Shown in pieces: positions 1-6,432 of a DNA stretch of 15,484 nt. The notes under the pieces were generated by a model. The model was not told the DNA's origin. It saw nothing but the letters and a program-made list of their open reading frames with translations, and ran no database searches. Each line of letters opens with the position of its first letter. Within the stretch, counting starts at the first letter, position 1. The stretch spans positions 1 through 15,484 of the forward strand of contig CAJUFH010000065.1 in NCBI GenBank assembly GCA_910585755.1, in the 5' to 3' direction. Made by a program: the position numbers and the translations under genes. This DNA comes from an uncultured Muribaculaceae bacterium. Lineage in GTDB: Bacteria; Bacteroidota; Bacteroidia; Bacteroidales; Muribaculaceae.

Positions 1-32
1 TTATCTTCACCCAGGCGCAGCCTGGATTTCAC
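1..32 (-). repeat. Intergenic repeat copy (partial, cut by the window edge)
   Basis: Read on the minus strand, this stretch matches 13009-13040 at 29 of 32 positions. The core is a small palindrome, CAGGC-TGC-GCCTG here and CAGGC-TAC-GCCTG in the other copy, flanked by GTGAAAT and GTGAAGATAA. The differences keep the stem paired. It lies 158 nt beyond the end of the metallo-hydrolase gene, in DNA with no recognisable gene. The rest of the element probably continues outside the window. It looks like a dispersed Bacteroidales intergenic repeat; its function is unknown. Confidence 0.7.
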
Positions 33-189
33 CCTATTTGCGGGTTCGTGCCCGGATGGGAGGGTGCTGTCAGAACGGTTCAGATGGTAGGAGCTTGAAG
101 GTGAGGCCGACGGGAGCAATCTGAAGATTGTGACCGAGTCCGAACTTTCAAGCGACGACCCAGATGGGCCGTTATGACACACCCTCTTG
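33..189. other. Intergenic stretch with no recognised gene
   Basis: I see no convincing gene here. A minus-strand frame stays open from 147 down to a TGA at 70-72 and reads like protein, but it is only about 25 codons, has no start and follows a stop at 148-150. A small CGGG/CCCG hairpin lies near 41-54. It could be decayed coding sequence or part of the repeat element at 1-32. Confidence 0.4.
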
Positions 190-198
190 TTAGAGGGT
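181..198 (-). terminator. Possible terminator hairpin at the end of the metallo-hydrolase gene
   Basis: ACCCTCT (181-187) and AGAGGGT (192-198) form a perfect 7-bp stem with a 4-nt loop. The stop codon of the metallo-hydrolase (190-192) lies inside it. On the minus strand the hairpin is followed by GTGTGTC rather than a run of T, so intrinsic termination is uncertain. It may instead protect the mRNA end. Confidence 0.3.
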
Positions 199-1239
199 CA
201 GGGTAATCAGCCCCGTGCTGTCGAACCGCGGGAGCGCCATCAGTTGCAGGGGGGCGGAGCGGTCGTAGGGGGTGTTCGAGCCGTTGCCGACGCGCACGCC
301 GATTGCCGCGAGGGCTGTCTCGACGGCGTTCAGGGCGATTTCCGGGCGGTTGTTGTCGCGGCTGAGGTGGCAGAGGAATATGTTTCGGAGCGACGGGGTG
401 TAGACGCGGGCCAGGTACTCCGCCGTCACGGCGTTGTCGAGGTGGCCGTTGTCGGAGCGTATGCGGGCTTTTAGGTATTCCGGGTATGTCCCGGCGGCGA
501 GCATCGCGCTGTCGTAGTTCGCCTCGATCATAAGGTGGTTTGCCCGGCGCATATAATAGTCGGCGCGCTCCGAGACGCATCCGAGGTCGGTAGCGACCGC
601 GAGGGCGTGGCGCCCGCGGGTTATGAAGAAGCCCGCGTTGTCGGTGCCGTCGTGGAGCACTTCGAAAGCCGTTATCTCAAAGTTCCCTACCTTGAAGGGG
701 TGCTCCTTGTAAATCGGGTGATGGTAGTCCTTGATTCGGTTGGAGATATTGTGGCGGCGGAGCATTCCGTTGAGCACCCGCGGCGTGCAGTAGACCCCCA
801 TATGGGGGCGCTTGCGCACGAGCGGGTAGACGTAGCGGACGTGGTCGGAATGGTCGTGGGTCAGCAGGATTCCCCTTATGTGGTCCATCTTTATCCCGTA
901 GCGGCGCAGCTCGTCAACGACCTTGTCGGCCTCTACCCCGGCGTCGATCAGCAGGCCGCCGGAGGTGTCGCCGATATAGGCGCAGTTTCCGGAACTGCCG
1001 CTGCCGAAGGATATGAAGCTCAGCTTGTCGGCCGGCTTCACATCCTCCATCGGGGTGAGGTCGTCGGCCCCGTTGTTGAAAATCGCCTTGCCGCGCAGGC
1101 GTTCAACCTCCTTTTCAATGTCGGGAAGCCCGGCGGCTTTATCCCTCGGAGGGAAGAAGCCGTACTCCTCAACGTCGTCAAACAGCCCCGGGAAGAGGCT
1201 GTTGTCGGTTGTCGGTTTCTTATATCGGGCTGCTGACAT
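190..1239 (-). CDS. WalJ/YycJ-like metallo-beta-lactamase-fold hydrolase with N-terminal extension
   Basis: A 349-residue cytoplasmic protein with no signal peptide or membrane segment. The metallo-beta-lactamase core starts at about residue 73 with FGSGSSGN (78-85), typical of the WalJ/YycJ group. It continues with the metal-binding motif THDHSDH (127-133), a further His near 196 (VLHDGT), an Asp near 218 (ATDLG) and a His near 291 (LCHLS). These look like a complete dinuclear metal site. WalJ-type members are thought to act on nucleic acids or nucleotides, but the substrate is not established. Residues 1-72 are extra compared with usual members of about 265 residues. The start at 1239 was chosen because it lies 5 nt after the stop of the upstream methyltransferase; the same frame further upstream only shadows that gene. 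An alternative start is Met64. Translational coupling with the methyltransferase is likely. Confidence 0.85.
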   Translation of the reverse strand: MSAARYKKPTTDNSLFPGLFDDVEEYGFFPPRDKAAGLPDIEKEVERLRGKAIFNNGADDLTPMEDVKPADKLSFISFGSGSSGNCAYIGDTSGGLLIDAGVEADKVVDELRRYGIKMDHIRGILLTHDHSDHVRYVYPLVRKRPHMGVYCTPRVLNGMLRRHNISNRIKDYHHPIYKEHPFKVGNFEITAFEVLHDGTDNAGFFITRGRHALAVATDLGCVSERADYYMRRANHLMIEANYDSAMLAAGTYPEYLKARIRSDNGHLDNAVTAEYLARVYTPSLRNIFLCHLSRDNNRPEIALNAVETALAAIGVRVGNGSNTPYDRSAPLQLMALPRFDSTGLITLTL

Positions 1240-1244
1240 GGGGG

Positions 1245-1967
1245 TTAAGAGAACAGGAGGAAAATAGCCGGGGTTTTTGAATAATCGTATTTCGCCTTGG
1301 CCCACTGCGAGAGGGGCATCGTCAGCGCCGACTCCCGCGAGCCGGTAAGGTCGAAGCTGACGCTCAGGAGCATCTGCCCCGGGAGCGTGCGGCAAAGTTC
1401 CTCCACGAGCCGGTTGTTGCGGTAAGGGGTCTCGATGAAAATCTGCGTCTGGCGCTCGGAGCGTATGCGGCGCTCCATCTCCCGGAATTTCGCGGCGCGC
1501 GCCTTGGCCTCGATCGGCAGGTAGCCGTTGAACGCGAAGCTCTGCCCGTTGAATCCCGAGGCCATAAGCGACATCAGGATGCTCGAAGGCCCTACGAGGG
1601 GTACCACCCGGAACCCGCGGCGCTGGGCCGCGGCCACGGCGTCGGCCCCCGGATCGGCCACGGCGGGGCATCCCGCCTCGGAAATCACGCCGATGGATTC
1701 CCCGCGTTCCAGCGGGGCGAGCATCGCCGGGACCTCCGCCGGGTCGGTATGCTCGTCGAGCACCTCGAACGTAAGGTCGTCGATATTGATTTCCCGGCAG
1801 CACTTTTTCAGAAATCGGCGCGCCGAGCGCACGTTCTCCACGATGAAGTGCCTCACGTTCCGCAGAATCTCTATGTTTTCTTGCGGAAGCGAGCCTTCAA
1901 TCGATGCTTCCGGGCTCAAGGGCACCGGAAACAGGTAAAGTGCGGGAGTGTGTCGCGGGTCAATCAT
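1245..1967 (-). CDS. SAM-dependent methyltransferase, tetrapyrrole methylase fold (RsmI-like)
   Basis: A 240-residue cytoplasmic protein of the TP-methylase superfamily, closest to the RsmI/YraL group that 2'-O-methylates 16S rRNA. Visible motifs are SEAGCPAVADPG (96-107), VGPSSIL (125-131), a GFNGQSFAFNGYLP block (138-151) and IETPYRNN (178-185). These are the SAM-binding and fold signatures of the family. RsmI itself is usually near 280 residues with an N-terminal GTPIGN motif. Here the N-terminus is shorter and reads LYLFPVPL instead. I therefore call it an RsmI paralogue of the kind common in Bacteroidetes and give no gene symbol. It is the first gene of a two-gene unit with the metallo-hydrolase. 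Its start codon lies 4 nt after a -7 promoter box, so the mRNA may have little or no leader. The substrate is inferred, not shown. Confidence 0.85.
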   Translation of the reverse strand: MIDPRHTPALYLFPVPLSPEASIEGSLPQENIEILRNVRHFIVENVRSARRFLKKCCREINIDDLTFEVLDEHTDPAEVPAMLAPLERGESIGVISEAGCPAVADPGADAVAAAQRRGFRVVPLVGPSSILMSLMASGFNGQSFAFNGYLPIEAKARAAKFREMERRIRSERQTQIFIETPYRNNRLVEELCRTLPGQMLLSVSFDLTGSRESALTMPLSQWAKAKYDYSKTPAIFLLFS

Positions 1968-1971
1968 ATTA

Positions 1972-1979
1972 CAAAGTTA
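1972..1979 (-). promoter_or_regulatory. -7 promoter box for the methyltransferase/metallo-hydrolase unit
   Basis: On the minus strand the sequence is TAACTTTG, an exact match to the Bacteroidetes -7 consensus TAnnTTTG. It lies 4 nt before the ATG at 1967. I see no TTG/TTTG at the normal 19-21 nt spacing upstream. Transcription would begin at or just around the start codon. Confidence 0.6.
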
Positions 1980-2032
1980 CGCAAATTATTCCGTTCACGG
2001 GCTATACCTCTCATTAAAATGGCTAAAATTCG

Positions 2033-2040
2033 TATCTTCG
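2033..2040 (+). promoter_or_regulatory. -7 promoter box for lpxB
   Basis: TATCTTCG fits the TAnnTTTG-type -7 element in its common TTCG form. It lies 4 nt before the lpxB ATG at 2045, so the transcript is probably leaderless or nearly so. No good -33 TTTG is seen at the usual spacing. The surrounding 17 nt (2029-2045) are repeated exactly upstream of the esterase gene on the other strand. Confidence 0.55.
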
Positions 2041-2044
2041 CGGT

Positions 2045-3172
2045 ATGAGATATTTCGTATCGGCCGGAGAGGCTTCCGGCGACCTTCACGGGGGAGCGCT
2101 GCTCCGGGCGCTCCGAGACGCTGATCCTCAGGCGAGCTTCGAGTTCCTCGGAGGGGACGAGATGGCCTGCGCGGCCGGCCACGCTCCGCTGATCCATTAC
2201 CGCAAGATGGCCTATATGGGGTTCGCCGAGGTGCTCCGCCACCTCCCCGACGTGGCCCGCAACCTGGCTACGGCGCGCCGCGCCCTGGAAACGGGGAAGT
2301 TTGACGCACTGATACTCATAGATTATCCGAGTTTCAACCTCAAGCTGGCCGGGCGCGCGGTTGAATTAGGTATCCCCGTATATTATTACATAGCCCCGAA
2401 GGTATGGGCCTGGAAGGAATGGAGGGTAAAGAGTATCAGGAAACTGTGTCGGAAGGTGCTCTCGATACTCCCCTTCGAGGTCGAATATTTCCGCGGCAAG
2501 GGTGTGGAGGTCGAGTATGTCGGCAATCCGTCGGCTGAGGAAATCGCTGAGCGGCAGCGCGCCCTGCAGCCGGTCGAAGACTTCCTGCGGGCCAATTCCC
2601 TTTCCGGCAAGAAACCGCTGCTAGCCATTGTGCCGGGCAGCAGGGTAGGGGAGCTGCGCAACAACCTCCCGGTGATGCTTGAGGCCGCCTCGCGTTTTCC
2701 CGGCTATCAGCCCGTGGTCGCTATGGCACCGGGGCTTGACGCGGAGCTTTTCGAGCGGTTCGCCCCCGGCGTGCCGCGTGTCGAGGGGCAGACGTTCCAG
2801 CTTATGGCCTCTTCCGTGGCGGCGCTCGTCACATCCGGCACCGCGACCCTCGAGTGTGCCCTGCTCGGTACCCCCCAGGTCGTATGCTACCGCGGAAGCG
2901 GGAGCAAGGCGTTCTACAATATTATGAAGCACGTTCTGAAATGTCCCTTCGTGTCGCTTCCGAACCTTATCGCCGGGCGAGCCGTCGTGGCCGAACTGCT
3001 GATGCACCATTGCAACGCCGACGAGGTTTCCGCCGAACTGAAAAAAATACTCCCCGGCGCCGAAGGGCGCGGGGAGATGCTTGAAGGGTATTCCGCAATT
3101 AAGGCCGCTCTTGGCGGGTCTCACGCTGCAGAAAAGGCTGCGGCAACCATTCTCGCCGACCTTACTTCGTAA
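2045..3172 (+). CDS. lpxB: Lipid-A-disaccharide synthase
   Basis: A 375-residue glycosyltransferase of family GT19. It joins UDP-2,3-diacylglucosamine to lipid X to make the beta-1',6-linked disaccharide of lipid A, at the inner face of the cytoplasmic membrane. Signatures include SAGEASGDLHGG near the N-terminus (6-17), LIDYPSFNLK (91-100), YYIAPKVWAWKEWR (114-127), the nucleotide-sugar motif PGSRVGELRNNLP (197-209) and SGTATLECALLGTPQVV (264-280). Length and motif order are normal for LpxB, and it appears complete. It is transcribed divergently from the methyltransferase gene, 77 nt apart. Its 3' end overlaps the 3' end of the amylase gene on the opposite strand by 11 nt. The window shows no other lipid A gene, so lpxB is isolated here. 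Confidence 0.96.
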   Translation: MRYFVSAGEASGDLHGGALLRALRDADPQASFEFLGGDEMACAAGHAPLIHYRKMAYMGFAEVLRHLPDVARNLATARRALETGKFDALILIDYPSFNLKLAGRAVELGIPVYYYIAPKVWAWKEWRVKSIRKLCRKVLSILPFEVEYFRGKGVEVEYVGNPSAEEIAERQRALQPVEDFLRANSLSGKKPLLAIVPGSRVGELRNNLPVMLEAASRFPGYQPVVAMAPGLDAELFERFAPGVPRVEGQTFQLMASSVAALVTSGTATLECALLGTPQVVCYRGSGSKAFYNIMKHVLKCPFVSLPNLIAGRAVVAELLMHHCNADEVSAELKKILPGAEGRGEMLEGYSAIKAALGGSHAAEKAAATILADLTS

Positions 3173-4598
3173 GAATATATGTTCTGTGGGGTGCGAGCGC
3201 GCCGGTGAGCCGTCCCTTCTTAACCTTGAATTCCTTGCCGTAGACGGCGTCGCGGTATGTGCCGTTGGGAAGCCCGGTCGGCAGGTCGATGAAGTTGGCG
3301 TGGTCCGAGATATTAGCGAGGGCCGCGCCTTTCTTTCCGCGGTTAACGAGGAGCACGCTCCCGTTCTCGCTGATCTGAATATCCTCTTTCTGCCCTGCCA
3401 TCGCCTTGCGGAACTTGTTGGCCGCCACTACTTCGGGATGGAAGAACTCGTCGTTGCCGCGCTCCCCGGAGAGGTTGTCGCCCCAGTAGTTTTCGCGGGT
3501 CGAGCCCATCGGGCGGCTGAAGAACAGGGGCACTCCGTTCTGGCGGGCGGTAAGGAATACCCAGCCGGTGCGGATCTGGTCGTCGGTAAGAGCGGCGCTC
3601 TCGTGAGCGTTGCAGTAAGTGTCGTGGCTCTCCACCCAGGTCGTCAGATACTCGGGAGCGGCCTGGTGGTGCCACCCGGCGAGGTCAAGCCCGGTTGCCG
3701 AACCCTTCTCGAGAGCCTCGCGGAGCACGTGGCCGTAGCCCGAAGCAGTCTGTCCCATGTAGGAGGCGTATTCAAGTTCAGGCACGTTGCGGTCCTGGAG
3801 CACCTCCCCGTAGACCCACAGCGAATCGTAGGGCACGTTCAGCTTAACCCCCTTGACTGCCTTGCGGCCTGTAGCCACATCCCAGAAATCGTTCTCCTTC
3901 ACCCCGGCCGCGGTGTCGACAGGGTCGGAATGCACGCCGATATGCTTGGCGGTGTCGTAACGGAAGCCGCGCACGCCGAGGTCGAGAAGCTGGTTTACGA
4001 AATTCATATAGTATTTCTGGAAGTCGGGGTTCTCGGTGTTCACGTCTGGAAGCCCCGCCAGCGATTCGAGCGTGCACTGCGCGCGGTCGTTGTAGTCGCG
4101 GATCGGCTGCAGGCCGTTGGAGTGGAAGAGCTTGTCGCGCCCTCCGGCGGCTGCGTAAAGCTCGTCGCTAACGGCGTCGATGTCAAACGCGGTATGGTTG
4201 GGGAGCACGTCGACGATTACCTTTACGTTGTATTTCGCCGCCGAGTCCATCATCTCCTTCATCTGGTCGAGGGAGCCGACAATCTCGTTGCCGATTTTCC
4301 AGTCGGTCGGCTGGTAGTAGTAATACCAGTTCCCCTCCTTGTGGGTAGGGTCGAAGAGCTTCTTGGTGACGGAACCCTCGGGCTTGAAGCAGTTCTGGAC
4401 GGGGGAAGTCTGAACCATCGTGTACCCCGCGTCGGCGATACGCTTCATGTTTTTCGCGATTGTCGGGAAGTTCCAGCTTCAGGCGTGCATGATGATCTGC
4501 TCGTTGGTAGCGTCGGGGTTGTGGGTCATCCGGTCTTTCGCGCCGGCGGGAATCGCTGCGGCCGCGATCAGCGGAAGGGCGATAATCAGTTTTTTCAT
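3162..4598 (-). pseudogene. Secreted GH13 alpha-amylase interrupted by an in-frame TGA
   Basis: The full reading frame from ATG at 4598 would give 478 residues. A signal peptide (about 1-20, cleavage near AGA-KD) is followed by a GH13 TIM barrel. Codon 40 (4479-4481) is TGA, exactly where relatives read HAWSW, so a TGG-to-TGA change is likely. Everything after it is intact. Region I VDVLPNH is near residues 129-135. Region II GFRYDTAKH has the nucleophile Asp near 215. Region III VYGEV has the acid/base Glu near 265. Region IV WVESHD has its Asp near 326. A beta-sandwich-like tail ends the protein. Reinitiation at Met51 (4448) would give a 428-residue product without a signal peptide or the first strand. 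Such enzymes cleave alpha-1,4-glucans in the periplasm or outside the cell. The gene follows the esterase by 40 nt in the same direction. A sequencing error or a strain-specific nonsense mutation are both possible. Confidence 0.8.
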
Positions 4599-4638
4599 GT
4601 CGTTATTTAAGAATATGATGTAAGTAAGAATCAAATGT

Positions 4639-5529
4639 TCAGTGGTTGGTCGGAGCCGCGGTCTTGAAGAGCGTGTCTAAGGTCATCAGGGCGTTCGGGA
4701 GCGAAGCCTGCCAGAACTCCCAGGTATGCGCTCCGGGGCGTACCGTGAGCCTCCCGTCGATTCCCGCGCCGCGGAGAGCCTTATAGTAGTCGAGGTTCAC
4801 GTCGCGGAGAAAATCGTTGTCGCCGCAGTCCTGGTACCATTTGACGGTTTTAAGCGCCTCGATTGTTTCGGGGGAGGCCTCCGAGACATATTTCGCGCAG
4901 TCGCGGTCGCGAACTGAGATATAGTAAGGGCGCACTTTGGAGGTTTCCGGCATCTCTTCGGGCTTCCTGTCGCCCGGAAGAGCGACAAGCGCGCTCATGG
5001 CCCATGCCGCGCAAAACATATCGGGATGGCGCTGGGCATAGACAGTGGTCCCTCCGCCCCCCATCGACAGTCCGGCAATCGCGCGGTTCGCCTTAGATCC
5101 TCCGGCGCGGTACTTGCGCTCTAACTGCGGCACAAGCTCCTGGAAAAAGAAATCCTCGTAGGCCCAGCCGGGGATGTTGAAGTAGCCGTGCTGCTGTATT
5201 TCCGGGTTCTCGCCTCCGGCGCAAGGGGTTACGAGGACAACGTCGGCCAGCTTGCCGGCCGCGGCGAGGCTGTCGCAGATTTCCGCTGCCCGTCCTTTGA
5301 CGGCCCAGTCCTCGTTGTCGCCCCACATCCCGTGGAGAAGGTAGACTATCGGGAAATGAGCCTCGGGGTTAGAGTAATACGCTTCCGGGACAATCGCGGT
5401 ATAGGCCCGCGGGGCGTTGAGGATGCGGCTGTGGATGGTGTCGGTTACAACACGGTAGCCTCCTGCGGAGTAGCCCGTCAGGGTGGCGAAGAATGAAATT
5501 ATAGCTAAAAGCGGACGATTCAGTTTCAT
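4639..5529 (-). CDS. Secreted alpha/beta-hydrolase esterase (esterase D/Fes family, PF00756-like)
   Basis: A 296-residue protein with an N-terminal signal peptide (about 1-22), so it acts in the periplasm or outside. Motifs are IVYLLHGMWGDNEDW (61-75, oxyanion region), the nucleophile elbow GLSMGGGG (153-160, Ser155), a likely catalytic Asp in CGDNDFL (235-241) and the catalytic His in GAHTWEFW (266-273, His268). This arrangement is typical of tributyrin, feruloyl and acetyl-xylan esterases of the esterase D family. The exact ester is not known. The start at 5529 was preferred to the ATG at 5571 because it places a signal peptide at the N-terminus and lies 16 nt after a -7 promoter box; the longer frame would run through that promoter. 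The amylase gene follows 40 nt downstream, suggesting a small polysaccharide-degrading unit. There is no SusC/SusD pair nearby, so it is not a classical utilisation locus. Confidence 0.88.
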   Translation of the reverse strand: MKLNRPLLAIISFFATLTGYSAGGYRVVTDTIHSRILNAPRAYTAIVPEAYYSNPEAHFPIVYLLHGMWGDNEDWAVKGRAAEICDSLAAAGKLADVVLVTPCAGGENPEIQQHGYFNIPGWAYEDFFFQELVPQLERKYRAGGSKANRAIAGLSMGGGGTTVYAQRHPDMFCAAWAMSALVALPGDRKPEEMPETSKVRPYYISVRDRDCAKYVSEASPETIEALKTVKWYQDCGDNDFLRDVNLDYYKALRGAGIDGRLTVRPGAHTWEFWQASLPNALMTLDTLFKTAAPTNH

Positions 5530-5545
5530 GGCCTTTGATTTACCG

Positions 5546-5553
5546 CGAAGATA
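5546..5553 (-). promoter_or_regulatory. -7 promoter box for the esterase/amylase unit
   Basis: The minus strand reads TATCTTCG inside a 17-nt block (TTCGTATCTTCGCGGTA, 5541-5557) identical to the lpxB promoter block. A TTTG occurs upstream at 5577-5580, but the spacing of 23 nt is longer than the usual 19-21. It lies just downstream of the rprY terminator, consistent with a separate transcription unit. Confidence 0.55.
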
Positions 5554-5581
5554 CGAAAAATCCCGATACAACGATACAAAA

Positions 5582-5612
5582 GGAGCCGTGCCGTTTACAT
5601 TGGCACAGCTCC
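5582..5612 (-). terminator. Rho-independent terminator of rprX-rprY
   Basis: Arms GGAGCCGTGCC (5582-5592) and GGCACAGCTCC (5602-5612) pair over 11 positions with one non-Watson-Crick position and a 9-nt loop. On the minus strand the stem is followed directly by TTTTGT. It begins 31 nt after the rprY stop codon, the expected place for its terminator. Confidence 0.85.
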
Positions 5613-5642
5613 GAATCCTTTGTTTGCGATGAGAGTTCCGTA

Positions 5643-6350
5643 TCAGCCCTGTTTTTCGGGGGTCGGCGCGATCAGCTTGTACCCCTTGCCGTGGATGTTG
5701 ATGATTTCGATCGAGGGGTCTTCGCGGAGGTGCTTGCGCAGCTTCGTGATATACACGTCCATCGAACGGGCGTTGAAATAGTTGTCGTCAATCCAGATTG
5801 TCTTCAGGGCGTAGTTGCGCTCGAGGATTTCGTTGAGGTGGGCGCAGAGGAGGCTCAGAAGCTCTGACTCCTTGGTGGTCAGCTTGGTAACCTTGTCGTC
5901 GATGAGAAGTACCTGCTTCTGGGTGTCGAAGGTGAAACGGCCGATCTGGTACATCGTGACCTCTTTCCCCTTCTTCCCCTTCACGCGGCGCAGGATTGCC
6001 TCGATGCGGAACACGAGCTCCTCCATCGAGAACGGTTTGGTGATATAGTCGTCGGCGCCAATCTTGAATCCCTCGAGGATGTCTTCCTTGATTGTCTTGG
6101 CGGTAAGGAAGATGATGGGGACTTCGGAATTGACGGCGCGGATTTCCTGGGCCAGGGTGAAGCCGTCCTTCTTAGGCATCATGACGTCGAGCACGCAGAT
6201 GTCGTATTTCCCTTTAAGAAACGCCCTGTAACCGGCTTCGCCGTCGGCGTAAAGGTCGGCGTTGAAGCCTTTGGCCTGGAGGTATTCTCTCAGCAGCATG
6301 CCGAGGTTCTCGTCGTCCTCGCAAAGGAGGATTCGCATACGGTCGTCCAT
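5643..6350 (-). CDS. rprY: OmpR-family response regulator RprY
   Basis: A 235-residue cytoplasmic DNA-binding response regulator. The receiver domain (about 5-122) has the acidic pair Asp12-Asp13, the phosphorylation site Asp55 in LDVMMPKKDG, the switch Thr83 in FLTAKT and Lys105 in ITKPF. The C-terminal winged helix (about 133-228) ends with the typical RSMDVYITKLRKHL and GKGYKL segments. The sequence strongly resembles RprY of Bacteroides. RprX/RprY was described as a two-component pair in Bacteroides fragilis, and RprY in Porphyromonas has been linked to stress responses. The targets in this organism are not known. It lies 82 nt downstream of the kinase gene on the same strand and ends before a strong terminator. 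Confidence 0.93.
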   Translation of the reverse strand: MDDRMRILLCEDDENLGMLLREYLQAKGFNADLYADGEAGYRAFLKGKYDICVLDVMMPKKDGFTLAQEIRAVNSEVPIIFLTAKTIKEDILEGFKIGADDYITKPFSMEELVFRIEAILRRVKGKKGKEVTMYQIGRFTFDTQKQVLLIDDKVTKLTTKESELLSLLCAHLNEILERNYALKTIWIDDNYFNARSMDVYITKLRKHLREDPSIEIINIHGKGYKLIAPTPEKQG

Positions 6351-6398
6351 AGTTAATAAGTTTTGTTATATTATTATAATTTTTTTCATTGGTTAATT

Positions 6399-6415
6399 GT
6401 TCACTCGGAGTGAGC
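6399..6415 (-). other. Small hairpin between rprX and rprY
   Basis: In the 82-nt gap between the kinase stop and the regulator start, a 7-bp stem with one G-T pair and a CGG loop is followed by an A/T-rich stretch (6361-6390). There is no T run after it on the minus strand, so it is not a clear terminator. It could be an mRNA-processing or translation-tuning element. I found no promoter motif for rprY alone. Confidence 0.3.
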
Positions 6416-6432
6416 GAAAAAACGCGGGAGCC

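Noticed and set aside
36..62. tRNA remnant or attachment site around the GGGTTCGTGCCC hairpin
   Set aside because: The loop has 6 nt rather than the 7 of a T-arm and no other tRNA arms or integrase are nearby.
1240..1803. Upstream extension of the metallo-hydrolase frame to a 537-residue protein
   Set aside because: It lies over the methyltransferase gene in another frame, is Arg/Gly/Pro-rich without family similarity, and the start at 1239 fits the 5-nt gap after the upstream stop.
4479..4481. Selenocysteine or genetic-code reassignment at the amylase TGA
   Set aside because: Both transporter genes and the SpoU-family gene use TGA as stop, the expected residue is Trp, and no selenocysteine-type structure was recognised just after the codon.
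5530..5571. Esterase start at 5571
   Set aside because: The extra 14 residues would precede the signal peptide and would be encoded across the -7 promoter box.
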